Below are positions 1 to 7,432 of a stretch of DNA of 64,000 bases, piece by piece. The notes below the pieces were generated by a model that had not been told where the DNA came from, ran no database searches, and saw only the letters and a list, made by a program, of their open reading frames with translations. Made by a program: the position numbers and the translations under genes. Source of the stretch: Quadrisphaera granulorum (GTDB lineage: Bacteria > Actinomycetota > Actinomycetes > Actinomycetales > Quadrisphaeraceae); assembly GCF_003149145.1 (NCBI RefSeq), contig NZ_QGDQ01000015.1:51819-115818 (forward strand). Reading direction: 5' to 3'. The first letter of the stretch is position 1, and every line of letters starts with the position of its first letter.

Positions 1-1
1 C

Positions 2-1702
2 CGCCTCACCAACCCGGGCGCCGCGACGTCCTTCTACCCCGCGGCCTGGCACGACGTCGTCTCGCTGGCCGCCATGACCAGTGGAGCCGCCGTCGACGTC
101 TCCACCAACGCCACCGCCCTCGTCGTCGCCTTGGTGGTCTGGCCGTTGGGGTCGGTGGGTCTGGTCCGCGCGGTGCTCGGTCGACGGCCGGTGGCCCTCG
201 CGGCCGCCGGGGCGCTCACTGCAGCGTTCACCAGCCAGCCGATCGCCCCCCTGGAGTGGGGCGTGCTCTACCCGACGTTGCTCACCAACAGCCTGCTGCC
301 CGCACCGCTGGCACTGCTGGTGCTCACCGCCGACCGCACCCGCCCGCTGCGCCGCCGCCTGACGCTGCTGATCGTGGTGGCGGGGACCCTGCCGGGGCTG
401 GCGCTCGCCCAGCCCAGCGGCGGGTTCGCGCTCGTGGCGCTGGCCCTGCCGCTCGGCGCGGCGGTCCTGCTGAGGACGACGACGGCGTGGTGGCGCTCCG
501 GTCAGCGGATCTTCGCGGTGGTGATGCCGGTGCTGGTGCTGGTCGTGGCGGTGCTCGCGTGGCGCGTCGTCGACGGGTCGGCGTCCGTGGTGAGCGCCCG
601 GGCGACCCACTGGGAGCCCAAGGCCACCCTGCCCCAGGCCGTCGAGCAGGCTGTGCTGTTCAGCCACCTGAGCATCCCGAACCCCATCCGGTGGGAGGTG
701 ACCCGTCCGCCGCTGTGGATGGCCGCCGCACTGGTGCTCTTCGGGCTGGCGCTGGCGGTGCGGCGGCGGCAGCTGCGGTGGGTCGCCGGGTCACACCTGG
801 TGGCATCCCTGCTGTACGTGTGCGCGTGGGCCGTGCAGTCTCCGCTCACCCAGCGCCTCACCGGCTACTGGTTCAACGATGCGTACCGCGTGGCCGGGCT
901 CACGGTCATCACCGGGTTGGTGCTGGCCAGTGCAGCGCTCTCGCTGGGACCCGCCGCGTTGCGCAGGTCTGTGCGGCGCCTGCAGCAGCTGGTCGAGGGG
1001 GCGCGCCGTCCGGCCCGCGACTCCGGACGCCGGGCGGGACCCGCGCCAGGACGAGGGACTGGGCGGCGGGCGGCTTCCGGCCGGCGGCGCGCGGCGCCGA
1101 GCCTGCAGCTGATCCCCGCGGACCGCTGGGCAGCCCTCACCACGATGAGCTCTGCGCTCGCGGTGCTCGTGGTGCTGGCCGGGGCGCGCGGCCCCGGGTA
1201 CGCGGTGACGTACGGCTCCTTGTTCGCCAACTCCGTGGCGAGCGATGACACGCAGTACTCGGACGTGCTCGACGCCCCCGAGCGGGCGATGCTGAACCGG
1301 GTGCCTTCCGAGGTGCCGGCCGGGGTGATGGTGGCGGGCAACCCGTGGAACGGGTCCGGGTTCGTCTATGCCATCGCCGACCGGTTGACGCCGTTCCCGC
1401 ACATGACGTCGACGTTCGACGCGGACCGGGCCCTGGTGGCCCTGCACCTGCGTGACGCCGCCACCGACCCGGAGGTCTGCGCCGCCGTGCAGCGGCTGCA
1501 CCTGGGGTATGTCCTCGATTTCGGCACCTACTACCTGTGGGGCGGCGACGACCCGGAGGCCGGGCGAGACCGAAAGTACCCGGGCCTGCTCGACCTGGCG
1601 ACGGCGCCGGGCTTCACGCTGGTCGACGCCCAGGGCCCCGACGTCAAGCTCTACAAGATCGACGCGTGCGGTGCGATCACGCCCGCGCCGTCGTCGTCGT
1701 GA
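2..1702 (+). CDS. Large multi-pass membrane protein, DUF6541-like (5' end outside window)
   Basis: The frame is open from the first bases and reads YPAAWHDVVSLA before the first internal ATG at 74, so the true start lies upstream and this is the C-terminal 566 residues. The N-terminal third has about eight hydrophobic segments; an Arg-rich loop follows (about residues 335-375), then a last membrane helix and a soluble C-terminal domain with NPWNGSGFVYAIADR. The YPAAWHD sequence and the architecture fit the DUF6541 membrane proteins found beside actinobacterial cell-envelope glycosyltransferases; this is family recognition from memory. Possible role in glycan transfer or export is inference. 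A doublet palindrome follows the stop at once. Confidence 0.6.
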   Translation, partial: RLTNPGAATSFYPAAWHDVVSLAAMTSGAAVDVSTNATALVVALVVWPLGSVGLVRAVLGRRPVALAAAGALTAAFTSQPIAPLEWGVLYPTLLTNSLLPAPLALLVLTADRTRPLRRRLTLLIVVAGTLPGLALAQPSGGFALVALALPLGAAVLLRTTTAWWRSGQRIFAVVMPVLVLVVAVLAWRVVDGSASVVSARATHWEPKATLPQAVEQAVLFSHLSIPNPIRWEVTRPPLWMAAALVLFGLALAVRRRQLRWVAGSHLVASLLYVCAWAVQSPLTQRLTGYWFNDAYRVAGLTVITGLVLASAALSLGPAALRRSVRRLQQLVEGARRPARDSGRRAGPAPGRGTGRRAASGRRRAAPSLQLIPADRWAALTTMSSALAVLVVLAGARGPGYAVTYGSLFANSVASDDTQYSDVLDAPERAMLNRVPSEVPAGVMVAGNPWNGSGFVYAIADRLTPFPHMTSTFDADRALVALHLRDAATDPEVCAAVQRLHLGYVLDFGTYYLWGGDDPEAGRDRKYPGLLDLATAPGFTLVDAQGPDVKLYKIDACGAITPAPSSS

Positions 1703-1723
1703 TCCCCCCCACCCCCTCCTTCC

Positions 1724-1786
1724 CGCACTTGCCGCGGAAAGTGCGCCATGGGAGCCCTGGGTACCGCACTTGCCGCGGAAAGTGCG
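1724..1786. repeat. Doublet palindrome, family R1
   Basis: Two copies (1724-1745 and 1765-1786) of a 22-bp near-palindrome with arms CGCACTT and AAGTGCG around CCGCGG, 41 bp apart start to start. The 19-bp spacer ends in GGTAC. Flanking CCTTCC/GGAAGG extends the whole block into one large inverted repeat. It lies between convergent genes, so bidirectional termination is plausible. The same doublet geometry recurs at 15211-15273. Confidence 0.75.
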
Positions 1787-1825
1787 GGAAGGGAGGGAGG
1801 GGAGGGGTGAGGGAGGACGACGACG

Positions 1826-3196
1826 TCAGCGAGCGCGGACCAGGCCGAGCGCGCCCGCCGACGAGAAGCCTGGGAACACCTCCGCCAGCGACCCCGCGCC
1901 GCACCGCTTCTGCAGCACCTCGCCGATGACGTCGCGGTAGTCGGTGACGCTGGCGACGGCGCCGTCGTCCAGCGCCGACGCCGCCAGCCCGGGCCACTTC
2001 CCGTGCACCCGTCCGCCGACCACCCCGCCGCCGAGGGCGAGCATGAGGTTGCCGTGCCCGTGGTCGAGGCCGCCGGAGCCGTTCTCGCCGGCGCGCCGCC
2101 CGAACTCGCTGATGGTCAGCACCGTCACGCCGGACATGCGTGCGCCGAGGTCGGTGTCGAACGCCGCCAGCGCCGTCGACAGCTCGGCGAGCTTGTCCTT
2201 CATCCACCCGCCGCCGCCCGTGCCGAGGCCGGCGTGCATGTCCCAGTCGCCGGAGTCGACGGCGGCCACCTGCACGCCGATCCCCGCTTTGATCATCCGC
2301 GCGATGTCGCGGAGCGACGCGCCGAGGTCGCTGTCGGGGTAGCCGGACCCGGCGGATGTCGTCGCCAGCGTCCCCGAGAGCGTCGCGGCCGCCGCGAGCG
2401 CCGCTCGCCCCGACTCGGCGACCGTGGGCGGCCCCTCGGCGTGCAGCGCGGTGTAGGCCTTGGTCCAGCGGGCGCGCTCGACGTCGTTGTTCGGCCCCTT
2501 CAACTCGAACCCTTCGAGCTTCTTGAGGGTGAGCTCCGGGGCGGGGCCGGCGAGCAGCGTCGGCGTCTGCGACCCGGTCAACGACACCGCCTGGAACGTG
2601 CCCGCCGCGCCGCCGTTGACCGTGCGGGTGCCGAGCGTCCTGTCGAGCCAGCCCGTGCGCAGCGACGTGCCCGGCGCGGCCTTCTCCATGTCCTCCATGG
2701 CGGCGAAGTGGCTACGGCTCGCGCCGGGGAGCCCCACGCCGTGCACGGCGCCGAGCCGTCCGGCCTTCCACAGCGGCAACAGCGGCGCCATCGCCGGGTG
2801 CAACCCGAACGTGCCGTCCAGCCCCAGCAGCGACGACTGCGGGACGGCGATGCTCGGCCGCAGCCGGTAGTAGTCGGGGTCGCCACCGGGGACGACGGCG
2901 GACAGCCCGTCCATGCCGCCGCGCAGGCTGAGCACCACGAGCACGTCACCGGTGTAGCCGGGTGCGGCGAACGCCACCTGCGTGTGCACGTTCTCGGTGG
3001 CCACGAGGGTCATCGCGCCGATGCCGAGCGCCTTGAGCAGCGAGCGGCGCGAGAAGCTCCCGGCGTCGCGGCTGGCCGGTCCGTCGGGGCAACCGCAGCC
3101 GTCCACCGCGGTGGACGACGACGGTGACGACGACGGCGACGGCAATGACGACGGCGACGGCGCCGCGGCGCGCGGGCGGGGCAGGACGGGGTCCAT
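1826..3196 (-). CDS. DUF1501 family secreted protein (Tat signal)
   Basis: 456 residues. After a Ser/Pro-rich stretch comes a twin-arginine signal (SFSRRSLLKALGIG, about residues 45-60) and a hydrophobic segment ending near AFAAPG. The mature part starts DVLVVLSLRGGMDGLS, typical of DUF1501. It has the family motifs GDWDMHAGLG and SEFGRRAGENGSGGLDHGHG, a His/Asp-rich set suggestive of a metal site in the alkaline-phosphatase/sulfatase-like fold. The chosen ATG overlaps the stop of the DUF1800 gene by one base (TGATG), giving translational coupling; longer N-termini are possible but unsupported. DUF1501 and DUF1800 are widely found as a pair; the biochemical role is unknown. Confidence 0.85.
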   Translation of the reverse strand: MDPVLPRPRAAAPSPSSLPSPSSSPSSSTAVDGCGCPDGPASRDAGSFSRRSLLKALGIGAMTLVATENVHTQVAFAAPGYTGDVLVVLSLRGGMDGLSAVVPGGDPDYYRLRPSIAVPQSSLLGLDGTFGLHPAMAPLLPLWKAGRLGAVHGVGLPGASRSHFAAMEDMEKAAPGTSLRTGWLDRTLGTRTVNGGAAGTFQAVSLTGSQTPTLLAGPAPELTLKKLEGFELKGPNNDVERARWTKAYTALHAEGPPTVAESGRAALAAAATLSGTLATTSAGSGYPDSDLGASLRDIARMIKAGIGVQVAAVDSGDWDMHAGLGTGGGGWMKDKLAELSTALAAFDTDLGARMSGVTVLTISEFGRRAGENGSGGLDHGHGNLMLALGGGVVGGRVHGKWPGLAASALDDGAVASVTDYRDVIGEVLQKRCGAGSLAEVFPGFSSAGALGLVRAR

Positions 3197-4680
3197 CAGC
3201 GCTCCATGTGGCCGGGCGAGTTGAGGATGGTCGCGACGACGCTGTTCAGCCGCCATCCGACCCACTGGTCGTTGGCTTTCAGCGCGTCACCGGCGCCGTG
3301 CTCGGTGAACGCCAGCAGCGCGGCGCGCTCGGTGGTGGTGGGCGCGCGGCCCAGCAGCCGCTGCACCAGCGCGTCGATGAGCCCGCCGAACGTCGTCGGC
3401 AGCGGGGAGGGCAGCACGCTGGTGGCGGCGGGGCGGACGAACGTGTTGGGCCACCACCCGTGGGCGATGGCCGTGGTGGCGTTCCAGCGGTTCATCGTCG
3501 AGCCCGCCGAGCGCCAGGCCGCGGCCACGTCGGGGTAGCCGTTGGGCGGCGCCCAGGCCAGCGGCCAGTGGCCGACCTCGCGGGTCTGCCAGTACAGGTC
3601 GTCGATGCCGCCCCACCCGTCCGGTCCGGGCATCGCGCCGGTCGTCCGCACGGCCGCGAGGAAGCCCTCCAGCGGCCGGCGGGTCTTCTGGCCCGTGGAG
3701 GTCCAGAACTCGTCGGAGGTGAACAGCGCCCTCAGCACCGGGACGATCTGCGTGCCGCTGCTGCGGTAGACGCCGGCGAGCCGGGTGACCAGGGACGACG
3801 GCGGGGTGTCCGCCACGAAGCGGATCGCGAGCTTGCGCGCGATCGCCGTCGCCGTCGCCGGGTGCCGGGCGAGGTGGCGCAGCAGGTCCGTGGCCACGGC
3901 TTCGCCCTCGGCGGCGGAGTGCGCGGGGGTCGACCAGTCGAGCACGGTCGCGGCGGAGGTGTCGTGGCGGTTCGCGTCGTACGTGTAGGTGCCGGTCTTG
4001 CTGTCGACCGTCAGACCGGTGAAGACCCGGGCGGCCGCGCGCACCCCGGCTTCGCCGTAGCCCGCGTCGACGCCCACGGTGTGCAGCTCCATGACCTCGC
4101 GCGCGTAGTTCTCGTTGGGGGCCTTCTTCGTGGAGGAGGCGTTGTCGAGGTAGCGCAGCATCGCCGGGTGCTTGGCCGAGGCCACGAGCATATCCTCGAA
4201 GGAGCCGAGAGCGTGCTGGCGGATGACGGCGGCGTCGTAGTGGTGCCGGTTGTCCCACACGTCGGAGCTGGGGCAGGTGACGTTGAGGTGGTTGGACCAG
4301 AAGTCGCAGACCACCTCCAGCAGCTGGCGGCGGCTCCACGTGTACCGCGCGACCGTGAGCATTCCGAGCTCGAACATCGTGTCCCAGTTGCCGAACGTGC
4401 CGCTGGAGCGGACCTCGGTGATCGGGCGGCGCACCTTGGTGAAGCGGGCCGCGTAGCCGTCACAGGCGGCGTCGTCGAGACGCGCGGGGTCGAGCTGAGC
4501 CTCGAACCACGCCTGCGGGTCGCGTCGCACCTCCTCGACCAGGCCCGGTGCCTCGCCCCAGGTGAGGCGGCGGACGAGGTGACGCACGCCCGCCTCGCCC
4601 AGCGGCGTCGGCAGGTGCGCGCCCGGCACGTGGCGCGCCAGGCGCGCGTGGAGCGCGGCGAGCTGAGGGCTGAGCGCCAC
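3196..4680 (-). CDS. DUF1800 family protein
   Basis: 494 residues. The DUF1800 signature is clear: HLVRRLTWG near the N-terminus, FWSNHLNV, RYLDNASSTKKAPNENYAREVMELHTVG and MPGPDGWGG. I chose GTG at 4680 because AAGGAGG lies just upstream (about 4 nt spacer); an ATG at 4719 is in frame but would put that ribosome-binding site inside the gene. No signal peptide is visible, while the downstream partner DUF1501 carries a Tat signal, so the pair could be exported as a complex (inference). First gene of a two-gene operon. Confidence 0.85.
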   Translation of the reverse strand: MALSPQLAALHARLARHVPGAHLPTPLGEAGVRHLVRRLTWGEAPGLVEEVRRDPQAWFEAQLDPARLDDAACDGYAARFTKVRRPITEVRSSGTFGNWDTMFELGMLTVARYTWSRRQLLEVVCDFWSNHLNVTCPSSDVWDNRHHYDAAVIRQHALGSFEDMLVASAKHPAMLRYLDNASSTKKAPNENYAREVMELHTVGVDAGYGEAGVRAAARVFTGLTVDSKTGTYTYDANRHDTSAATVLDWSTPAHSAAEGEAVATDLLRHLARHPATATAIARKLAIRFVADTPPSSLVTRLAGVYRSSGTQIVPVLRALFTSDEFWTSTGQKTRRPLEGFLAAVRTTGAMPGPDGWGGIDDLYWQTREVGHWPLAWAPPNGYPDVAAAWRSAGSTMNRWNATTAIAHGWWPNTFVRPAATSVLPSPLPTTFGGLIDALVQRLLGRAPTTTERAALLAFTEHGAGDALKANDQWVGWRLNSVVATILNSPGHMER

Positions 4681-4798
4681 CGTGCCTCCTTGCCGCGTGC
4701 ATCGTCCGAGCGTGTTCACCGGCGACGCTAGGTGAGGACATGTGACGATCGGTGCACTTCCGGACGATCCGCGCGCCGCGTCGCCCGTCCGGCCCCGC

Positions 4799-4830
4799 GA
4801 CGATCGTCATCAGAGACGATCGTCATCAGA
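4799..4830. repeat. 16-bp tandem repeat with palindromic cores
   Basis: GACGATCGTCATCAGA occurs twice head to tail (4799-4814, 4815-4830). Each copy begins with the perfect 10-bp palindrome GACGATCGTC; a related GACGATCGGT lies at about 4745. The block sits directly before the ribosome-binding site of the cell-wall-binding-repeat gene, a position suited to an operator. Regulatory use is inference. Confidence 0.55.
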
Positions 4831-4840
4831 GAGGACGGCT

Positions 4841-5893
4841 GTGGCTGACCGGATCGGTGGCGACGACCGCTACGCCACCGCCGCGCTCATCGCGACCGAG
4901 GTCGTGTCCGTGCTGCGCGCTGCGGGGCAGACCCCCGGCGGCGTGCTGCTCGCCAGCGGGGAGGACGCCTCCGGCGGCATCGACGCCCTCGCCGCCTCCT
5001 TCCTCGCGGGGCACCTGCGGGCGCCGCTGCTGCTCACCGCCCGCGGAGCGCTGCCCGCTCCCACGGCGACGGCGCTGCGCGACCTGCTGCCCCGGATCGC
5101 TCCCACGCAGGGACCGCCTGCCGTGCACGTCATGGGCGGCACCGCTGTGGTCACTGCCGACGTCGAGCGCGCCGTCGCGGCCCTCGGCGCTCGCGTGGTG
5201 CGCGTGGCCGGTGACGACCGGTACGCCACGGCCGCAGCCGCCGCGCGCCTCGGCGCCTCGACGGCCCAGACCTACGCGCTGCTCGGCGGTGGCAGCGGGG
5301 GAGCGAAGCGCACCGCGATCCTCGCCAGCGGCACCAACCCCGCCGACGCGCTCTCCGCCGGCCCGCTCGCCTGCGCCGCCGGGGTGCCGCTGCTCCTCAC
5401 CCAGCGCGACGCGCTGCCCGACGCGACCCGTTCCGCGCTTGCGGAGCTCCAGGTGCGCCAGGTCGTGACCCTCGGCGGACCGGCCGCCATCGCGACGTCG
5501 GTGCTCGACGCGCTCGTCGGGCTCGGCCTGTCCGTCCTGCCCGTGCGGGGAGACGACAGGTTCGACACGGCCGCGGTGCTCCTGGCCCTGGCCTGCGCCC
5601 CGCAGCTCGACGGCACTGCGAAGGACGACGACGTCGGCGGCTTCGGCATCCCCTTCGACGGCGCCACCACCGGCTACCTGGCCAACGGCGTCCGCTTCCC
5701 GGACGCGCTGGCCTGCGGCCCGCTCGCTGGCCTGGCGCGCCGGCCGCTGTTCGTCACGAGCCCGACCGCCCTGGCCGAGGCGACGCGCTCGGTGCTGCCG
5801 GGCACGGGCGTGCGGTCGCTGATCGGTGTCGGCCGCTCGGGCGCGCTGCCTGACGCGGTGCTCGACGCCGCCGTCGCCGTCCTGCCCCGGTAG
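4841..5893 (+). CDS. Cell wall-binding repeat 2 (CWB2) family protein
   Basis: 350 residues with three CWB2 modules, each opened by a near-identical motif: ADRIGGDDRYATAA, VRVAGDDRYATAA and LPVRGDDRFDTAA, with ILASGTNPADALSAGPLA and VTLGGPAAI in between. In other bacteria such modules anchor proteins to anionic cell-wall polymers. GTG at 4841 is preferred because AGAGAGGAC lies about 7 nt upstream; an earlier in-frame GTG at 4742 adds only an Arg/Asp-rich, non-hydrophobic tail. With either start there is no signal peptide, which is odd for a wall-binding protein. It either leaves by an unusual route or works inside the cell. Confidence 0.8.
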   Translation: MADRIGGDDRYATAALIATEVVSVLRAAGQTPGGVLLASGEDASGGIDALAASFLAGHLRAPLLLTARGALPAPTATALRDLLPRIAPTQGPPAVHVMGGTAVVTADVERAVAALGARVVRVAGDDRYATAAAAARLGASTAQTYALLGGGSGGAKRTAILASGTNPADALSAGPLACAAGVPLLLTQRDALPDATRSALAELQVRQVVTLGGPAAIATSVLDALVGLGLSVLPVRGDDRFDTAAVLLALACAPQLDGTAKDDDVGGFGIPFDGATTGYLANGVRFPDALACGPLAGLARRPLFVTSPTALAEATRSVLPGTGVRSLIGVGRSGALPDAVLDAAVAVLPR

Positions 5894-6121
5894 TCGCCGG
5901 GCAGCTGCCGGGCATCTGCTGCCCGTGGGCGTGACGCCGGGCGTGCAGAACCCCGCCCGGCACGCTCTCCGGCGCCTCGGTGAGGACTTCCGCACGTCCG
6001 TCGTCACAGTCCGATCAGGCTCAGATGCTGCGGAGCAGCTTCGTCGGGCCAGACCGCACCGGCGGGAGAGCCGTCGTGTCGCCGCCCTCGAAGGGGCCGT
6101 CGCTGCCGTCGGGCTGGCAGC

Positions 6122-6520
6122 GACGGAGGCAGCGCCGGCGCCAGCCTCCGCAGCGGTCGGCCCGTCGTCGTCGTCCTCCTCTGCCGAGGTTTCCCCGGAG
6201 AGCAGTTCTGGGCACTGGACGAGCTGCGCCGACAGGTCACCGCGCACGACCAGGGTTGGGGAGCGGTGCTGGGCAGTCCCGTGCGGCTGCTGCTGGTGCG
6301 GGTGCTGCGCAGCGCCACTGGCTCGGCGACCGCCGCCGAGCTGGCCGACGACGAAGCGCTCGGCACGAGCGGGCAGGTCTACCACCACGTGCGTCAGCTC
6401 GTGGCTGCCGGCTGGTTGAGGACGGCGGCGCGCGGCCGCTACGCCGTGCCTGCGGAGCGCGTCGTCCCGCTCCTGGTCGCGCTGGCGCTGGCCGGCGCAC
6501 ACCGCTACCGGTCGTGCGCG
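6122..6520 (+). pseudogene. Broken ArsR-like winged-helix regulator
   Basis: One frame (from about 6182) reads FPGEQFWALDELRRQVTAHD, then SPVRLLLVRVLRS, STGQVYHH-like LGTSGQVYHHVRQLVAAGW and RGRYAVPAERVVPLLVALAL. This is a winged helix-turn-helix of ArsR type with the usual Tyr-His-His recognition region. No good start lies in that frame. A coiled-coil-like VAALEGAVAAVGLAATEA just upstream (about 6080-6135) is in another frame, suggesting at least one frameshift. I read it as a degraded gene; sequencing error is the alternative. Confidence 0.5.
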
Positions 6521-6522
6521 CC

Positions 6523-6805
6523 ATGGCAGCGGTCGGCGAGCACCTGGCGCACTGGCGCAAGCTCCACCGACTCACGGTCGAGGAGGTCGCGGACCGAAGC
6601 GGGCGTCAGCGGCCGCACGGTGCTGCGACTCGAGGGCGGCTCGGGAGCAACGCTGGAGAACGTCTTGCGGGTGGCTCGTGCACTGGGAGTCCTGGACGAG
6701 ATCGTCCGTTCGCTGGACCCGTACTCCACGGACGTCGGGCGGGCCCGCGCCGACGAGCAGCTTCCGCGACGCGTGCGCCACCCCCGCAGGCGGGCCGACA
6801 CGTGA
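6523..6805 (+). pseudogene. HipB-like XRE antitoxin with frameshift
   Basis: ATG at 6523 opens GEHLAHWRKLHRLTVEEVADRS in frame 1. The helix-turn-helix continues as GVSGRTVLRLEGGSGATLEN and a conserved tail (LDEIVRSLDPYSTDVGRARA) in frame 2. Removing one G from the GGG at 6601-6603 restores a single 94-residue XRE protein. The stop overlaps the GTG of the next remnant (GTGA), the normal hipBA arrangement. A real frameshift fits the decay of the neighbouring hipA; a sequencing indel cannot be excluded. Confidence 0.6.
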
Positions 6806-7165
6806 GGGGCGCAGTGGGAGGTGCCCCAGCTGTCGGCGTCGTCGAGTCGATCGGTGGGCGTGACGTCGCCGTCGGAACGCTCTTGCCCCACCGCACTCGC
6901 GGGCGAGACTCGGCCAGCTTCGCCTACCGCGCGGAGTTCCTGGCAGACGCAGAGGCTCACGCCCTCGACCCGGCACTGCCGCTGCGCGGTGGCAGACGCC
7001 TTCAGGGTCACCAGCGCTGAGGCAGAACGCGTGGCGGGCCAGGTGGCTGAGGCGGTTGCGCAGTGGCGCCTCGTCGCCGCCCGTCACGGGCTGAGTCGGC
7101 CTGCGGTGGAGAGCATGGCGCCTGCCTTCTCTGCCCTCGCCGAGGTGCCTCACGCTGACGTCTGA
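6802..7165 (+). pseudogene. HipA kinase remnant with internal deletion
   Basis: The N-terminal part (GGRDVAVGTLLPHRTRG, SASFAYRAEFLADAEAHALD, PALPLRGG) matches the HipA N-terminal domain. About 65 codons in, the reading switches frame directly to a HipA C-terminal end (AFRVTSAEAERVAGQVAEAV, ARHGLSRPAVESMAPAFSAL). HipA kinases are about 400-450 residues; roughly 300 residues, including the whole kinase core, are absent. So this is an internal deletion plus frameshift, and the toxin cannot be active. Confidence 0.6.
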
Positions 7166-7432
7166 AGCGGAGCCTTCCCCCGTTGCGTCGGTAGGTGTGA
7201 GCGCGTCGGTCTGCTTGCCGACGGGCTGAGCAGCGGCTGGTGGCGCTTCTTGACCCTTGGTGAGCGCTCCGGGCTGGACAGGACGGTGGCGGTACGGGCC
7301 GCCATTGGACTCGCGAAGTCCGCCGGTGTGATTACTCCGAACGGGTGAACCTCAGATTGCCCGACACGCCGCCCCATGCAGCCACTTCGAACGCCCATCG
7401 GACTGTCGGTGGTGCCCCCTAACGTCTCTTCC
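7166..7432. other. Intergenic, decayed
   Basis: No gene or RNA could be recognised between the hipA remnant and the DUF222 gene apart from the promoter-like hexamer at 7420. It is likely the remaining debris of the decayed toxin-antitoxin locus. Confidence 0.4.
7420..7425 (+). promoter_or_regulatory. -10 element TAACGT (leaderless)
   Basis: TAACGT lies 7 nt before the ATG at 7433 and there is no ribosome-binding site. TGTCGGTGG occurs about 15 nt upstream. The spacing fits transcription starting at or next to the start codon. Confidence 0.5.

Noticed and set aside
1826..3265. Longer N-terminus of the DUF1501 protein
   Set aside because: The extension to 3265 would overlap the DUF1800 gene by 70 nt and adds a basic stretch with no ribosome-binding site; the TGATG coupling start fits better.
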